The notes: generated from the sequence alone by a model not told the origin. Shown: positions 43,451 to 52,879, numbered from the stretch's first letter. The stretch is 64,000 nucleotides of DNA from Bradyrhizobium uaiense (GCF_010811875.1 NZ_VKHP01000010.1:1-64000), one strand, 5' to 3'. A program made the numbers and translations.

Positions 43451-43846
43451 TCAGTTCGAGATCGGCTCGAACATGCATTGCAGCGTCGGCTTGGCGATCT
43501 TGGTGAAGGTCGGGCCGATCTCGCTTTGCTTGGACGACGGCACCCAATCGGTCTCGATCGTCGGCACACCGGTCTCGCTGATGCCGCGCAGCAGCGCCTG
43601 GCGGAGATCTGGATCATCCACCGTCGCAGCGGCATGATCATGCAGGCAGCCGCACACGGCCTCGGGATGCGCCCAGCGGCCGAGCATATGCGGCGCGCAT
43701 TGGCGGACGAATTCGTCGCGCGGTTCAGGCGCCCGGTACAGCGACCGGATCTGCATCGACTCGAGCGGGAGTTGGGATTGGGCTTGCGCGGAACCCGCCA
43801 GAACAAGCGATGCCAACATCGCGGCGGAACAGATACGGAGCAACAT
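43451..43846 (-). CDS. Exported protein with four cysteines, function unknown
   Basis: A 131-residue protein with a signal peptide (MLLRICSAAMLASLVLAGSAQAQ). The mature part has cysteines near residues 49 (RQCAPHM), 64 and 66 (VCGCLH) and 124 (LQCMFE), and His residues in CLHDHAA, a plausible metal or disulfide site. No known domain is recognised. It is convergent with the small exported protein gene. Confidence 0.6.
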   Translation of the reverse strand: MLLRICSAAMLASLVLAGSAQAQSQLPLESMQIRSLYRAPEPRDEFVRQCAPHMLGRWAHPEAVCGCLHDHAAATVDDPDLRQALLRGISETGVPTIETDWVPSSKQSEIGPTFTKIAKPTLQCMFEPISN

Positions 43847-43885
43847 GGGGAGCCTTTACCGGCAGTTCTGTTTGTCGCGTCGCGC

Positions 43886-44044
43886 TCAGTTGGCCTGCGC
43901 CATCACCATCGGGGCCGAGGTGACGACCGGCGAGCCGTTATAGGAGAAGGTGCCGATGCCGGGCAAACCGCTGTCCGGGGTGCCAGCCATCGACGAATCG
44001 GACATCACGAAGGCGAAGGCGAGGATCAGGCTCATGGTCCGCAT
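43886..44044 (-). CDS. Small exported protein, function unknown
   Basis: A 52-residue protein. The start MRTMSLILAFAFVMSDSSMA is a signal peptide, with GGAGA 7 bases before the ATG. The mature chain (about GTPDSGLPGIGTFSYNG) is Gly/Ser/Pro rich and would be only about 30 residues. Short proteins of this type recur in Bradyrhizobium, from memory. It is the next gene upstream of the four-cysteine protein on the same strand. Confidence 0.5.
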   Translation of the reverse strand: MRTMSLILAFAFVMSDSSMAGTPDSGLPGIGTFSYNGSPVVTSAPMVMAQAN

Positions 44045-44485
44045 TTGTCTGTCTCCGTCATTCCGACTTGGCGCCCGGCGCCGTTGTGTTGACGGCTTGA
44101 TAACGATCTGCCGTTTCCGGAGTTCTGCGGAACAAGCTGAAAATGGTTTCGTCGGCACGAGACTTGTTTCGTCGACGAGCGGTCCACGAAACATTGGCCG
44201 AAAAATGCCAATGTTTTCAGTAGCCGCTGAGCGGCAGGCAGCCTGCTCAAGATTTCGAGCGTTCAACCTGGCCTGGCTGTGGATGGCTCGATTATGCGTG
44301 CAAATTGAGCGCCCTACCGCGCTTTCTTAACTTTCCTCTGCTGAGACAGGATGCAGCGCAGCAAGGGCTGCATGAACCGGGCGACGGTTCGGCCGACTTA
44401 TCTGGGCGCCGTGCAACCATCTCCGCGGTCGCACGTTGTGGTGATTCCCGATCACAACGGTTGTTGTGATCCGATCCAACGAAGG
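44045..44485. other. Intergenic stretch without a supported gene
   Basis: This 441-bp stretch carries the promoter of the 52-residue exported protein on the minus strand. A GGAAC-N16-CGTC combination at 44129-44153 looks like a weak EcfG-type promoter, but it has no gene at the right distance. Open frames on both strands show no coding bias. Confidence 0.4.
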
Positions 44486-44713
44486 ATGTCGGTCGTGGGC
44501 AATGGCAACATGGGTGTTGGCAACGAATCCGCGGCGAGCAAATCCGGCCAGCAGCAACAGATGACGGCCGCGATGCCGCAGCAGGGCGCTTATGTGATGG
44601 GCGACAACGAGTGCGCGCCGCAGAAGCTGGTCCGCCTCGTCGGCTGCCGCGACTCGAAGGTCCGTCCCGGCCTCAGCCTCAGTACGAAGCAGTTCGGGCA
44701 AACCAACCGCTAG
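44486..44713 (+). CDS. Small polar protein, uncertain gene
   Basis: A 75-residue frame, rich in Gly, Asn, Gln and Met, with two cysteines near residues 50 and 61 (NECAPQKLVRLVGCRDS). The codons have high G/C in the third position, unlike the antisense frame at the same place, so I favour this strand. The start ATG at 44486 is only one base after AAGG, so a later ATG (44510) is possible. No signal peptide. Function unknown. Confidence 0.4.
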   Translation: MSVVGNGNMGVGNESAASKSGQQQQMTAAMPQQGAYVMGDNECAPQKLVRLVGCRDSKVRPGLSLSTKQFGQTNR

Positions 44714-44756
44714 CTCGTCCGCCGCTTCAGCCGAACCGGCCAAGCCCCTGCTCCGG

Positions 44757-45329
44757 CTATTGAATGAACTCGCCGCACTTCTGCACGGCGGTGGCGTCGG
44801 CTGCGCCCCAAGGCATGATCGGCACCGACGACGTCGAGTTCTTCGGCGAGCCTTCGATCAACCGGTCCGAATAGACCATGTAGACCAGCACATTGCGCTT
44901 GGCGTCGCAGCCGCGCACGATCTGCATCTTCTTGAAGAACAGCGACCGGCGCTGCCGGAACATGTCGTCGCCCTGGCCGAGCTTGTTCTTGAAACGAATA
45001 GGCCCGATCTGCCGGCAGGCCAGCGAGATGTCGGAGACTTCCTCGGCGAGGCCAAGCCAGCCCTTGAAGCCGCCCTTCTCCGGCACCGTGAAGTGACAGG
45101 CCACGCCCTCGACCTCGGGGTCGTCGACGCCATAGGTCGCGAGCTTGTCGTTGGGGCTCACCCATTTGAACACGGTCGAGCGGCGAAAAATCAGGTCCGG
45201 CTCATCCGCTGCGGCCGCGGGAGGTGCCTGTCCCAAGGTCAACACCAGGCTCAGCACCGTCAGCAGCGCCGCGCATCCCCATCGAGACAACAACCGCACG
45301 TCACACAAGCTCACAGTTCTCGATGTCAT
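44757..45329 (-). CDS. creA: CreA-family periplasmic protein
   Basis: A 190-residue exported protein. A signal peptide (about residues 15-41, ending PPAAAA) precedes a CreA domain: STVFKWVSPNDKLATYGVDDPEVEGVACHF, GGFKGWLGLAEEVSDISLACRQIGPI, SLFFKKMQIVRGCDAKRNVLVYMVYSDRLIEGSPKNS (parts), VPIMPW. CreA is widely conserved in Proteobacteria and is linked by name to the cre regulon in E. coli, but its activity is unknown. Here there are no creBCD genes nearby. Confidence 0.92.
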   Translation of the reverse strand: MTSRTVSLCDVRLLSRWGCAALLTVLSLVLTLGQAPPAAAADEPDLIFRRSTVFKWVSPNDKLATYGVDDPEVEGVACHFTVPEKGGFKGWLGLAEEVSDISLACRQIGPIRFKNKLGQGDDMFRQRRSLFFKKMQIVRGCDAKRNVLVYMVYSDRLIEGSPKNSTSSVPIMPWGAADATAVQKCGEFIQ

Positions 45330-45420
45330 TGAGGTCTCCGCGGGATGGTTCCCGCCTATGTAGTGCGCAAACGCCGCACAGGAAGGCGCTGACAGTTCGG
45401 TGATCAGACCGCGCGCTTTA

Positions 45421-45442
45421 ACCTCTTGTGAGGCTTTTTTGT
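45421..45442 (+). terminator. Weak terminator-like hairpin upstream of the large L,D-transpeptidase
   Basis: ACCTC-TTGT-GAGG followed by CTTTTTTG (45421-45441) forms a short 4-5-bp stem with a T run. It lies 110 bases upstream of the L,D-transpeptidase start, in its leader region, and could be a terminator or an attenuator. A second small hairpin (GTTTC-GTC-GAAAC, about 45447-45459) follows. No upstream gene on the same strand needs it. Confidence 0.35.
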
Positions 45443-45552
45443 TACTGTTTCGTCGAAACTTAGCCCCTCACGGAAGGGTTAGATCGCTTGCGCTGGTGAA
45501 CGCGTTCGGCGTCTGCGACAACCAATGGATAGTTTGGACTGGGATTCGGAAT

Positions 45553-47340
45553 ATGCGCGCAAGCGGACGTCGGATTTCGATTTTTGATTCTGCGAATGGG
45601 CGGTTCTGGCAGTTTGCAATTCTGACGGCGGCCGGCACCCTCGCCGCCTCCTCACAGGCCGATGCAGCGCTGTTCTACTGGAATCGCGACTCTGCCTATT
45701 ACGGCGGCGATTACGAGCCGCTGCCACAGCCGCACCGGCAAAAGCTGAAGGGCAATGCCGCCAAGAAGAAGCCGGCGATTGAGAAAGAAGCCGGCAGCAA
45801 GCCGCAGGGTCCCCTGATCATCTCGGTCTCGATCGACCAGCAGCGGGTCAGCGTCTACGACGCCAACGGCCTCTACGCCGAGAGCCCGGTGTCGACGGGC
45901 ATGAAGGGTCACTCGACCCCGATGGGCGTCTTCAGCGTCATCCAGAAGCAGAAGTACCACCAGTCCAACATCTATAGCGGCGCCCCGATGCCGTACATGC
46001 AGCGCATCACCTGGTCGGGCATCGCGATGCACGCCGGTGTGCTGCCCGGCTATCCGGCGTCCCATGGCTGCATCCGGATGCCGATGTCGTTTGCGGTCAA
46101 GATGTACAACTGGACGCGGATGGGCGCCCGCGTGTTCGTCACGCCGGGCACGATCTCTCCGGAGAATTTCTGGCATCCGTTGCTGGTGACGCAGAAGGTC
46201 GCACCGCCGCAGCCGGTTGCCGACGATGTTCTGAAGATGGATGCGCCGCTCGGCGTGAAGACCGACAAGGGCGCCGACAAGCCGCAGACCGGCCTCGATC
46301 TGCGCAGCAGCGTCGGCCATGCGGCCTCGCTGCGTGACAACACCCACACCGCCGATGCCAGCGGCGCGATGCCGGCGGCGAGCGCGTCGGCGACGATGTC
46401 CGATGCGTCCACCGCCGCCGCACGCGACGCCATCGCGGAGAAGCTTGCGGCCGACAGGCCCGAGCTGACCAAGCCCGAGACCACCGCCGCTGACACGGCC
46501 GAGACCAATTCCGCCGCCGGCAACGGCAGCCTCGCCACCGACGACAAGACGGTCGGCGAATCCACCGGCAGCACCGACACGCCGAAGGCCGAGGTCTCCG
46601 CGAACGACCCGGTGAAGGCCGAAGCCAAAGCCGACGAGCCGAAGGCGGACGCCGCCACGCCCGGCGTTGCCGATGCGGCCAAGACCGATCAATCGAAGGG
46701 CGATGCACCCAAGGCTGATGCACTCAAGGCTGACGCGGCAAGCAAGGACACGGCCAAGGCTACGGATGCGGTCAAGACCGCTGACAAGCCCGCCGAGGCA
46801 GCTACCGCCGATGCGCCCGATGCCACGAAGGATGTAGCCAAGGATCCGGCCCGGCTGCCCGGCGTCGCCAGGATCGACGCGCCGAAGCGCGCCGGCCAGA
46901 TCGCGGTGTTCATCAGCCGCAAGGATTCCAAGCTCTATGTGCGGCAGAACTTTACGCCGCTGTTCGAGGTACCGGTGACGATCGCGGAAAGCGACCGGCC
47001 GCTCGGCACCCACGTGTTCACGGCGGAAGCCGACAAGACCGATACGAACCTGCTGCGCTGGTCGGTGGTGACACTGCCGACCCGCAACGCCGCGCGCATC
47101 GACGTCGAGGAGCGTGCCTCGCATCGCCGCAAGGTGGCGGCCGCATCGCCGGTCGAAGCCAAGCCGCAGCCGGCAATCAACACCCCGGCCGAGGCACTCG
47201 ACCGCATCTCGATTCCGGCCGATGCAATGGCGCGGGTCAACGAAGCGCTCAGCACCGGCGGTTCGATCATCGTGTCTGACCTCGGCGTCAACCAGGGCGA
47301 GACCGGCGAAGGCACCGACTTCATCCTGCCGCTACGCTGA
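45553..47340 (+). CDS. Large L,D-transpeptidase (YkuD) with a second degenerate module
   Basis: A 595-residue exported protein. A signal or anchor (about residues 18-39) precedes an intact YkuD domain (85-200) with catalytic His160 and Cys173 (HAGVLPGYPASHGCIRM). A long Ala/Lys/Asp/Thr-rich linker (about 250-440, PKAEVSANDPVKAEAKADE-like) follows, and then a YkuD-like half (447-595: AGQIAVFISRKDSKLYVRQ, VPVTIAESDRPLGTHVFTA) that lacks the HxxxxxxxxSxGC motif and ends GTDFILPLR. It would cross-link peptidoglycan through the first domain. The start at 45553 is the first ATG close to the signal. Confidence 0.9.
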   Translation: MRASGRRISIFDSANGRFWQFAILTAAGTLAASSQADAALFYWNRDSAYYGGDYEPLPQPHRQKLKGNAAKKKPAIEKEAGSKPQGPLIISVSIDQQRVSVYDANGLYAESPVSTGMKGHSTPMGVFSVIQKQKYHQSNIYSGAPMPYMQRITWSGIAMHAGVLPGYPASHGCIRMPMSFAVKMYNWTRMGARVFVTPGTISPENFWHPLLVTQKVAPPQPVADDVLKMDAPLGVKTDKGADKPQTGLDLRSSVGHAASLRDNTHTADASGAMPAASASATMSDASTAAARDAIAEKLAADRPELTKPETTAADTAETNSAAGNGSLATDDKTVGESTGSTDTPKAEVSANDPVKAEAKADEPKADAATPGVADAAKTDQSKGDAPKADALKADAASKDTAKATDAVKTADKPAEAATADAPDATKDVAKDPARLPGVARIDAPKRAGQIAVFISRKDSKLYVRQNFTPLFEVPVTIAESDRPLGTHVFTAEADKTDTNLLRWSVVTLPTRNAARIDVEERASHRRKVAAASPVEAKPQPAINTPAEALDRISIPADAMARVNEALSTGGSIIVSDLGVNQGETGEGTDFILPLR

Positions 47341-47424
47341 CTGCAAGCCATAACGCCTTCTTGAAGGCCCGCGCTTGCCCTGCTGGACTATAGTCGCCGG
47401 AACATCTGTTCCGGGGACGAGACC

Positions 47425-47500
47425 ATGATGGACCGCAGGACACTGATCGTGGCGGCATTCGCCGCGGCCGCAGGATCCCGTGCATGCCGAGCAGCCCGCG
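47425..47500 (+). pseudogene. Signal-peptide remnant of the glutathione peroxidase gene, out of frame
   Basis: An ATG at 47425 (or 47428) opens a frame encoding MMDRRTLIVAAFAAAAGSRA, a textbook signal peptide. The rest of the frame is out of register with the glutathione peroxidase, which is one base off. In the peroxidase frame the sequence reads HAEQPAMSRI, so the natural signal would end SRAHA-EQP. A change of one or two bases near 47482-47488 would explain it. The frame shown then runs on with no plausible product. Confidence 0.6.
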
Positions 47501-47989
47501 ATGAGCCGGATCACGGCTTACGCCTTCTCATTCCCGGCACTCAGCGGCGGCGACATTCGCCTTGCCGACTACGCCGGCCATCCCCTGATGATCGTGAACA
47601 CGGCATCGCTCTGTGGCTTCACGCCGCAATATGCCGGCTTGCAGCAATTGTGGACCGAATTCCGCGAGCGCGGCTTCGTCATCATCGGCGTCCCCTCCAA
47701 CGATTTCGGCGGCCAGGAACCCGGCGGCCCGACCGAGATCGCCGAGACCGCGCAGCATCAGTACGGCGTCACCTTCCCGATCGCTGCGAAAGCGGTGGTC
47801 AAGGGCGCAAACGCGCATCCGTTTTACCGCTGGGCCGCCGAGGCGCGGCCGAAGGACGTGCCGCGCTGGAATTTCCACAAATACCTGATCGGCCGCGACG
47901 GCTACATTGCCGATGTCTTCCCTGAGTCGGTCACGCCCGACGATACCCGCATCAAGACCGGGATCGCACGGGCATTGGCGGCCGCCTGA
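47501..47989 (+). CDS. Glutathione peroxidase (cysteine type), apparently without its leader
   Basis: A 162-residue protein from the ATG at 47501; a GTG at 47480 would add seven residues. The peroxidatic cysteine is in NTASLCGFTPQY (Cys38), with the catalytic Gln in FGGQEPG and the Trp/Asn pair in WNFHKYLI. It reduces hydroperoxides, with thioredoxin or glutathione as electron donor. The signal peptide encoded just upstream is in another frame, so the product as read is cytoplasmic unless the frameshift is a sequencing error. No obvious ribosome binding site precedes ATG 47501. Confidence 0.85.
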   Translation: MSRITAYAFSFPALSGGDIRLADYAGHPLMIVNTASLCGFTPQYAGLQQLWTEFRERGFVIIGVPSNDFGGQEPGGPTEIAETAQHQYGVTFPIAAKAVVKGANAHPFYRWAAEARPKDVPRWNFHKYLIGRDGYIADVFPESVTPDDTRIKTGIARALAAA

Positions 47990-48161
47990 CAAGCGGCGAT
48001 AATCCCCGGAATTAACTGATCCCACGAGGATTTTGGGCACAGGCCCGCCACGTTCATTGCCTTGGCGTCGCGACTGCGACTAAGGTACAATGGGTTGGGG
48101 GCGAAAGCGGCCCGGTCGCGGCGATGCCGCCGCCTGGAGCGCGATCAGCAGGGAACACGCC

Positions 48162-49139
48162 ATGCGCATTGCGGCAGGTCTGATTTTCGCAGGGACCGTA
48201 TCGTTGCTCGCGTCGAGCGCAGCTTGGTCGCAGACGCCGCCCGCCAAGGGCGCCGCGCCGGCCGCGGCACCGGCGGCCGCGGCTCCAGCACCTGCGCCCG
48301 CCGCAGCGGCCGCTCCAGCGCCGCCGAAGCAAGCGCCACAGCCGGCCCGCGCGGCCTGCAACAATCCGAATGCGCTCGGCGTCGCCCGCACCGTCGAGAT
48401 CGACACGACAGGCGGTCCCGGTTTCGGCTTCGAGCACTTCAAGCAGCTCGACTTCCTGCGCGACCACGAGGTGGTGCTGACCTTCGACGACGGTCCGTGG
48501 CCGGGCAACACGCCGGCGGTGCTGAAGGCGCTCGCCGATGAATGCACCACGGGCATCTTCTTCCCGATCGGCAAGCACGCCACCTACCATCCGGAAATCC
48601 TGCGGCAGGTCTATGCCGCCGGCCACACCGTCGGCTCGCACACCTGGTCGCACGAGAACCTGAACAACAAGAAGCTGACCGAAGACCAGAAGAAGGACGA
48701 GATCGAACGCGGCCTGGCCGCCGTCAAATGGGCGCTCGAGACCTCACCCTCGCCGTTCTTCCGCTTCCCGGCGCTGCAGCATCCGCCTGAAATGGTGACC
48801 TATCTCGGCAATCGCAACATCGCGATCTTCTCCTGCGACCTCGACTCCTTCGACTTCAAGTCGAAGAACTCGCAAGCCGTGATCGACACCGTGATGAAGA
48901 AGCTCGCCAAGCTCGGCAAGGGCATCATCCTGATGCACGACTTCCAGAAGCACACCGCGGAAGCCCTGCCCACGCTGCTGACGCAGCTCAAGGCCGGCGG
49001 CTACAAGGTGGTCGCGATGCGTGCGAAATTCCCGGCGACGGTGCTGCCGCAATACGAGCAGGAGCTCGCCAAGGACGTCAAGCTGCCGACCGTGAGCTCG
49101 CGGCCGGTGAACAGCGTCGTCACCACGGTCGATCAGTAG
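48162..49139 (+). CDS. Polysaccharide deacetylase (NodB homology domain), exported
   Basis: A 325-residue protein. A signal peptide (MRIAAGLIFAGTVSLLASSAAWSQ) precedes an Ala/Pro-rich linker of about 45 residues and a NodB domain with LTFDDGPWPGNTPAVLKAL (catalytic Asp), HTVGSHTWSHENLN (metal histidines), FFRFPALQ and ILMHDFQKHTAEALPTLL. It removes acetyl groups from polysaccharides such as chitin oligomers or peptidoglycan. The start is chosen at 48162 because the frame upstream is open but has no signal; GCAGGGAA lies 6 bases before it. Confidence 0.9.
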   Translation: MRIAAGLIFAGTVSLLASSAAWSQTPPAKGAAPAAAPAAAAPAPAPAAAAAPAPPKQAPQPARAACNNPNALGVARTVEIDTTGGPGFGFEHFKQLDFLRDHEVVLTFDDGPWPGNTPAVLKALADECTTGIFFPIGKHATYHPEILRQVYAAGHTVGSHTWSHENLNNKKLTEDQKKDEIERGLAAVKWALETSPSPFFRFPALQHPPEMVTYLGNRNIAIFSCDLDSFDFKSKNSQAVIDTVMKKLAKLGKGIILMHDFQKHTAEALPTLLTQLKAGGYKVVAMRAKFPATVLPQYEQELAKDVKLPTVSSRPVNSVVTTVDQ

Positions 49140-49158
49140 ACCGCCGGTCATCGTCCTG

Positions 49159-49716
49159 GTGTCTGCGTTGCGTATCGAGGGTTTCGTCATCGTCTCTGCC
49201 GACGGCCGGCTGGCGAATGCGCGGAATGTGATGCCCGACGATCTCAAGATCGAGGGCGACAAGCGGTTCTTCACCGCAGCCCTCGACCGTGCCGACCTCG
49301 TCGTGCATGGCCGACACTCCCAGGAAGAGCAGCCGAACGCACCGAAGCGGCATCGCCTGATCCTGACGACCAAGGTCGCGACCACCGCGCCCGACCCTGA
49401 TAATCCGAAGGCGCTGCTGTGGAATCCCGCAGGCTGCCCGTTTGAGACCGCGAGCCGCGAGGCCGGCGTGACATCGGGCATGGTCGCCGTCATCGGCGGC
49501 CCCGGCGTGTTCGGCATGTTCATGGACCGCTACGACACATTCTGGCTCTCGGTCGCGTCGAAGGTGCGCCTCCCCGACGGCGAGCCGTGCTTTCCCGGCG
49601 TCCCTGCCCGCACCCCGCAGCAGGTGCTCGCTGCGCACGGCCTTCACGCCGGCGCGCCGCAACTGATCGACCCGGAGAACGAGGTTAGCGTCACGCCGTG
49701 GCGGCGCGCGGGTTGA
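49159..49716 (+). CDS. Dihydrofolate reductase-like (RibD C-terminal) domain protein
   Basis: A 185-residue protein with the DHFR/RibD-type reductase fold: VIVSADGRLANARNV, FFTAALDRADLVVHGRHS, and MVAVIGGPGVFGMFMDRYDTFWLS (the GGxxF segment binds NADPH). It begins with a GTG 19 bases after the deacetylase stop, so the two genes may be co-transcribed. The substrate is unknown; typical DHFR residues are not all present. Confidence 0.8.
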   Translation: MSALRIEGFVIVSADGRLANARNVMPDDLKIEGDKRFFTAALDRADLVVHGRHSQEEQPNAPKRHRLILTTKVATTAPDPDNPKALLWNPAGCPFETASREAGVTSGMVAVIGGPGVFGMFMDRYDTFWLSVASKVRLPDGEPCFPGVPARTPQQVLAAHGLHAGAPQLIDPENEVSVTPWRRAG

Positions 49717-49739
49717 GAGATTGATGGGCGGGTAACGCC

Positions 49740-50192
49740 CTACACGTCCCCGTACGCCGGGTCGTCGCGGCGCGGGCCGCGGCCGTAGCCGGCGATGATG
49801 AACAGCGCGCCGATCAGCGACAGGTTCTTCAGCGCATCGATCAGGGTTCTGAAGTTGTCAGGCGCCGGCTGGTTCCAGAAATCATGAAAGTAGAAGGTCA
49901 CGACGCACACGTAGATGATCAAAAGGAGCGCGAAGAACCGCGCCAGCAGGTTCACCGCGATCATCAGCCCGGCGAGGATCTCGAAGCCACCGATAGTGAT
50001 CGCGAGCAACTGCATGAACGGCATGCCGACGAAGGTTTCGATCTGCTGTGTGTAGGGCGCGGCGATGGCCGGGATCGTCAGCTTCGCCGCGATCACATCC
50101 GCCGTTGCCTGGATGCCGAACAGCTTGCTCGCTCCTGAATAGAGGAACAGCACGGCGAACAGAATCCGTCCGAAGGTGATGAACGCTGGCAT
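49740..50192 (-). CDS. DoxX-family membrane protein
   Basis: A 150-residue protein with four hydrophobic segments (GRILFAVLFLYSGASKLFG, FMQLLAITIGGFEILAGLMIAV, FFALLLIIYVCVVTFYFHDFW, LSLIGALFIIAGYG). These match the DoxX/SURF4-like small membrane family. DoxX is linked to thiosulfate:quinone oxidation in archaea and to redox stress in mycobacteria. It is convergent with the DHFR-like gene. The start MPAFITFG is supported by GGCCGACCC-type purine-poor sequence only, so it is uncertain. Confidence 0.85.
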   Translation of the reverse strand: MPAFITFGRILFAVLFLYSGASKLFGIQATADVIAAKLTIPAIAAPYTQQIETFVGMPFMQLLAITIGGFEILAGLMIAVNLLARFFALLLIIYVCVVTFYFHDFWNQPAPDNFRTLIDALKNLSLIGALFIIAGYGRGPRRDDPAYGDV

Positions 50193-50295
50193 GGGTCGGC
50201 CTCAATGGATGGCGGAAATCGGACGAAGCAGGCGGAGCGATTATGGCCGCCCCGCCTGTTTCGATCAAATCGAATCCATCTCGGCTCAAGCACGA

Positions 50296-50324
50296 TTCGG
50301 AAAACAGCGCTGCGGTTTTCCGAA
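50296..50324 (-). terminator. Strong hairpin after malic enzyme gene, possibly a dispersed element
   Basis: TTCGGAAAAC (50296-50305) and GTTTTCCGAA (50315-50324) are perfect 10-bp arms with a 9-base loop, extended by GCACG and CGTGC further out. It lies 24 bases after the malic enzyme stop on the minus strand. It probably ends that transcript; a similar sequence type recurs in Bradyrhizobium genomes as I recall. Confidence 0.6.
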
Positions 50325-50347
50325 CATAACGTGCTCAAACAACCCCG

Positions 50348-52657
50348 TCAGCCGAACAGCGTCGGCTGCGCGCGACCGGCCCGCTCCTGTGCCTCGACCG
50401 CGGCAACCGCGGTCATGTTGAGGATGCCGCGCGCCGTCACGCCGGGGGTGAGGATGTGCGCCGGACGCGCCGGACCGATCAGGATCGGTCCGACCGGCAG
50501 CGCGTTGGCCAGCGATTTGATCATCTGGTAGGCGATGTTGGCGGCGTCGAGGTTCGGCATGATCAGGATATTGGCCTCGCCTTCGAGCCGCGATTGCGGC
50601 AACACCAGCCGCCGCGCCACGGCCGACAGCGCGGTGTCGCCCTGCATTTCGCCGTCCGCCTCGATCTCCGGATGCTTGTCCTTGAGCAGCTGGGTAGCCC
50701 GCCGCATCTTGCGCGAGGAATCCGTATCATAGCTGCCGAAGTCGGAATGTGACACGAAGGCGACCTTCGGCTTGAAGGCGAAGCGCTGGACGTGGATCGC
50801 CGCGAGCGACGCGACCTCCGCCAGTTCCTCCGCGCTCGGATTCGGCCGCACTTGGGTGTCGGCGAGGAAATGGGCGCCGGTGGAGGTGATCATCAACGCC
50901 AACGCGGCATAGTCGCTGACACCCGGCAGGAAGCCGATGATCTCGCGGACGTGGCGCAGGTGGCTCATGTAGCGGCCCTCGACGCCGCACAGCATCGCAT
51001 CGGCCTCGCCGCGCGACACCGCTAGTGCTGCGATCACCGTATTGTTGGTGCGGACCACGGTACGTGCGCCCTCCGGCGTGACCCCGCGCCGGCCGGCGAC
51101 GTCGATGTAGGACTGCACATAGGAGCGGTAGCGCGGATCGTCCTCGGGATTGACGAGATCGAAGTCGCGGCCGGCCTTGATCGACAGGCCGAAGCGCTTG
51201 ATCCGCGTCTCGACCACCGACGGACGACCGACCAGGATCGGCCGCGCCAGCTTCTCCTCGAGCACCACCTGCGTCGCGCGCAGCACGCGCTCGTCCTCGC
51301 CTTCGGCGTAGATCACGCGCACCGGCTGGGTCTTGGCCTTGGCGAATACCGGCTTCATGGTGAGGCCGGAGCGGAACGCGAAGCGTTCGAGGTTGGCGGC
51401 GTACTCGTCGAAATTGGTGATCGGCCGGGTCGCGACGCCGGACTCGATCGCGGCCTTGGCGACAGCCGGCGCGATGCGCAGGATCAGGCGCGGATCGAAC
51501 GGGCTCGGGATCAGCGAGCCTGGACCGAACCCCTGGGTCTCGCCGGTCTCGAAACCGTGCGCCACCGCATCCGACGGCGGATCGCGCGCGAGCTGCGCGA
51601 TCGCATCCACCGCGGCATGCTTCATCGCCTCGTTGATCGCGGTGGCGCCGACGTCAAGCGCGCCGCGGAAGATGAAGGGGAAGCACAACACATTGTTGAC
51701 CTGGTTCGGATAGTCCGACCGGCCGGTGCAAATCATCGCGTCGGGCCGCGCCGCGCGCGCCTCTTCCGGCATGATCTCCGGCACCGGATTGGCAAGCGCC
51801 ATCACCAGCGGCTTGTCGGCCATCTGCTTGACCATTTCAGGCTTCAGCACGCCCGGCGCCGACAGCCCGATGAAGATGTCCGCGCCCGGAATGACGTCGG
51901 CCATCACGCGAGCGTCGGTCTTCTGGGTATAGACCGCCTTCCAGCGATCCATCGTGGTGTTGCGGCCGTCATAGACCACGCCGTCGATGTCGCAGACCCA
52001 GATGTTCTTGCGCTGCGCCCCCATCGAGACCAGGAGATTGAGGGTCGCGATCGCAGCGGCGCCCGCGCCGGAGCAGACGATCTTCACATCGGGCAGTTGC
52101 TTGCCGTTCAACAGCAGCCCGTTGACGATCGCGGCGGCGACGATGATGGCGGTGCCATGCTGGTCGTCGTGGAACACCGGAATCTTCATGCGCTCCTTGA
52201 GCTGCGTCTCGATCTCGAAGCACTCCGGCCCGCGGATGTCCTCCAGATTGATGCCACCGAAGGTCGGCTCCAGCGCGGCGACGGTCTCGACCACGCGCTC
52301 GATCGTGTTGGCATTGATCTCGATATCGAAGACGTCGATGCCGGCGAATTTCTTGAACAGCACCGCCTTGCCTTCCATGACGGGCTTGGAGGCCAGCGGG
52401 CCGATATTGCCGAGACCGAGCACGGCGGTGCCGTTCGAGACCACGGCCACCAGGTTGGCGCGGGCCGTGAGCGTTGCCGCCTCGGCCGGGTTGTTGGCGA
52501 TCTCGGTGCAGGCGGCGGCTACGCCGGGCGAATAGGCCAGCGCCAGGTCGCGCTGGTTGGCGAGCGGCTTGATCGCCTGGATCTCGAGCTTGCCCGGCCG
52601 CGGCAGCCGGTGATAGGCGAGCGCGGCGTTATGGAGTTCTTCAGACGATGACGACAT
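50348..52657 (-). CDS. maeB: NADP-dependent malic enzyme fused to a phosphotransacetylase-like domain
   Basis: A 769-residue fusion. The N-terminal malic enzyme (about 1-430; [72 protein letters not shown]) decarboxylates malate to pyruvate. The C-terminal part (about 435-769; [40 protein letters not shown]-type GDTALSAVA) is homologous to phosphotransacetylase but usually inactive and regulatory, making the enzyme respond to acetyl-CoA. It supports NADPH supply and gluconeogenic carbon flow. The ATG at 52657 follows GGGGAGC at good spacing. Confidence 0.96.
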   Translation of the reverse strand: MSSSSEELHNAALAYHRLPRPGKLEIQAIKPLANQRDLALAYSPGVAAACTEIANNPAEAATLTARANLVAVVSNGTAVLGLGNIGPLASKPVMEGKAVLFKKFAGIDVFDIEINANTIERVVETVAALEPTFGGINLEDIRGPECFEIETQLKERMKIPVFHDDQHGTAIIVAAAIVNGLLLNGKQLPDVKIVCSGAGAAAIATLNLLVSMGAQRKNIWVCDIDGVVYDGRNTTMDRWKAVYTQKTDARVMADVIPGADIFIGLSAPGVLKPEMVKQMADKPLVMALANPVPEIMPEEARAARPDAMICTGRSDYPNQVNNVLCFPFIFRGALDVGATAINEAMKHAAVDAIAQLARDPPSDAVAHGFETGETQGFGPGSLIPSPFDPRLILRIAPAVAKAAIESGVATRPITNFDEYAANLERFAFRSGLTMKPVFAKAKTQPVRVIYAEGEDERVLRATQVVLEEKLARPILVGRPSVVETRIKRFGLSIKAGRDFDLVNPEDDPRYRSYVQSYIDVAGRRGVTPEGARTVVRTNNTVIAALAVSRGEADAMLCGVEGRYMSHLRHVREIIGFLPGVSDYAALALMITSTGAHFLADTQVRPNPSAEELAEVASLAAIHVQRFAFKPKVAFVSHSDFGSYDTDSSRKMRRATQLLKDKHPEIEADGEMQGDTALSAVARRLVLPQSRLEGEANILIMPNLDAANIAYQMIKSLANALPVGPILIGPARPAHILTPGVTARGILNMTAVAAVEAQERAGRAQPTLFG

Positions 52658-52879
52658 ACGTGCTCCCCGCGTTTCCGGCCCAAATTTCTTGTTTCTGTGC
52701 TAATCCAGGCAAAAGTCAGTTGTCCGGCAAATCGAGCTGGATGTGAAGCATGTCCAGCCGCTTGGATGCAACATCCGATAATGTCCCCGTCAACAGGCCC
52801 GGGCGGGCCATTCATCGATGCTGCACCTTCCGACCGCCGCTTGGCAATTTTTTTCCCTTGATGATCCGGAGTTGACCGA

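Noticed and set aside
44129..44153. GGAAC-N16-CGTC resembling an EcfG general-stress promoter
   Set aside because: One mismatch in the -10 element and no gene start at a suitable distance on the same strand.
44327..44743. A 138-residue minus-strand frame opposite the small polar gene
   Set aside because: Third-position G/C favours the plus strand at this place, and no family or signal peptide is seen.
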